Positions 5,417 through 5,733 of a DNA stretch of 5,733 nucleotides are shown here, one piece after another. A program made the position numbers and the translations under genes. Below the pieces are notes generated by a model. That model did not search any database. It was not told the origin of the DNA and saw nothing but the letters and a program-made list of their open reading frames with translations. The stretch is from the NCBI GenBank assembly GCA_002341805.1, contig DDOS01000048.1:6589-12321 (forward strand), written 5' to 3'. The first letter of the stretch is position 1. Every line of letters starts with the position of its first letter. This DNA comes from Aquificaceae bacterium UBA2488 (lineage in GTDB: Bacteria; Aquificota; Aquificia; Aquificales; Aquificaceae).

Positions 5417-5733
5417 CAGTTTGATCCTTTTTAGCTAAAAGATAGTAAAATGTTGTCACATATACAAGACTTAAGACTGTACCTGCTAAAAGACCTCCTA
5501 TTGCCACAGCTGCCAATGGAGCAAGCCTTTCTAAGCCTATAGCCCATTCTAAAGCTATTGGTATCATACCAGCAGCCGTACCAAATGCCGTCATTAAAAC
5601 AGGCCTTGTTCTTAGTCTTATACTCTCTTTTATGGCTTCTTTTAAGTTCATCCCTTCTTTTTCTTTAACTTGTATAAAATCTATCAAAAGTATAGAGTTT
5701 TTGATTATTATGCTTCCTAAAAGCACAAAACCC
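5403..5733 (-). CDS. RND-family efflux transporter, C-terminal part (start beyond the right edge)
   Basis: Only the last 110 residues of a protein of about 1000 are in the window. The frame is open to the right edge and reads GFVLLGSIIIKNSILLIDFI at its visible start, so the GTG at 5726 is an internal valine codon, not the start. The fragment covers the end of the AcrB-type membrane domain: the helix with IIIKNSILLIDF, a cytoplasmic helix KEAIKESIRLRTRPVLMTA, the helix around FGTAAGMIPIAL, and the last helix APLAAVAIGGLLAGTVLSLVYVT. It ends in a short polar tail, AKKDQTDEKT. The KNSILL motif resembles the HAE1 (drug and hydrophobic compound) type more than the NNGIVL of metal exporters, but the helix with the decisive proton-relay residues is outside the window. 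Such pumps work with a periplasmic adaptor and outer-membrane channel and imply a Gram-negative cell. It is the upstream member of the overlapping operon with the 187-residue protein and MarC. Confidence 0.92.
   Translation of the reverse strand, partial: GFVLLGSIIIKNSILLIDFIQVKEKEGMNLKEAIKESIRLRTRPVLMTAFGTAAGMIPIALEWAIGLERLAPLAAVAIGGLLAGTVLSLVYVTTFYYLLAKKDQTDEKT

Noticed and set aside
5403..5726. A complete 107-residue small membrane protein starting at GTG 5726
   Set aside because: The frame continues open to the window edge and the residues match the inside of an RND transporter's final helices, so this is the C-terminus of a longer gene.

Overview
The window is AT-rich bacterial DNA with all six recognised genes on the minus strand, so it reads right to left. 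Codon use is A/T-biased (many AGA, ATA, AAA and TTA codons) and genes are tightly packed with overlapping start and stop codons. The chemoreceptor resembles those of Campylobacterota and Aquificota. My best guess is a Hydrogenobaculum-like or related Aquificota bacterium, but this is only an impression from composition and protein style; no taxonomic marker is present.

Right block (5733 to 4216): an overlapping membrane-protein operon. It enters from beyond the right edge with the last ~110 residues of an RND-family efflux transporter. Next comes a 187-residue six-helix membrane protein I cannot place in a family, then a MarC-family integral membrane protein. Neighbouring genes overlap by 14 and 23 bases, so the three are probably cotranscribed.

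Spacer (4215 to 3917, 299 bases): it holds the promoter of the next operon (TTGACT, 16 bases, TATAAG). It also holds a weak A/T-only hairpin after marC, a 37-base stretch that looks like a lone CRISPR repeat, and a 16/17-base direct repeat about 97 bases apart.

Middle block (3916 to 1351): a three-gene operon of an aldo/keto reductase, a LigB/DODA-type extradiol dioxygenase and a pirin. Junctions are TGATG and ATGA, which suggests translational coupling. The reductase has an intact Asp-Tyr-Lys-His tetrad; the dioxygenase and pirin keep their metal-binding residues. Together they look like a small cytoplasmic set for handling carbonyl and aromatic or quinone-type compounds; that pathway is an inference and the substrates are unknown.

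Left block (1350 to 1): a 261-base spacer without a convincing gene, then a methyl-accepting chemotaxis protein whose C-terminus runs off the left edge. Its start codon has no Shine-Dalgarno sequence, but a perfect extended -10 (TGATATAAT) places the predicted transcription start on the A of the ATG, so the mRNA may be leaderless. I see no defence, mobile or otherwise clearly novel system. The most interesting items are the possible leaderless receptor, the unknown membrane protein, the enzyme operon and the CRISPR-like element.
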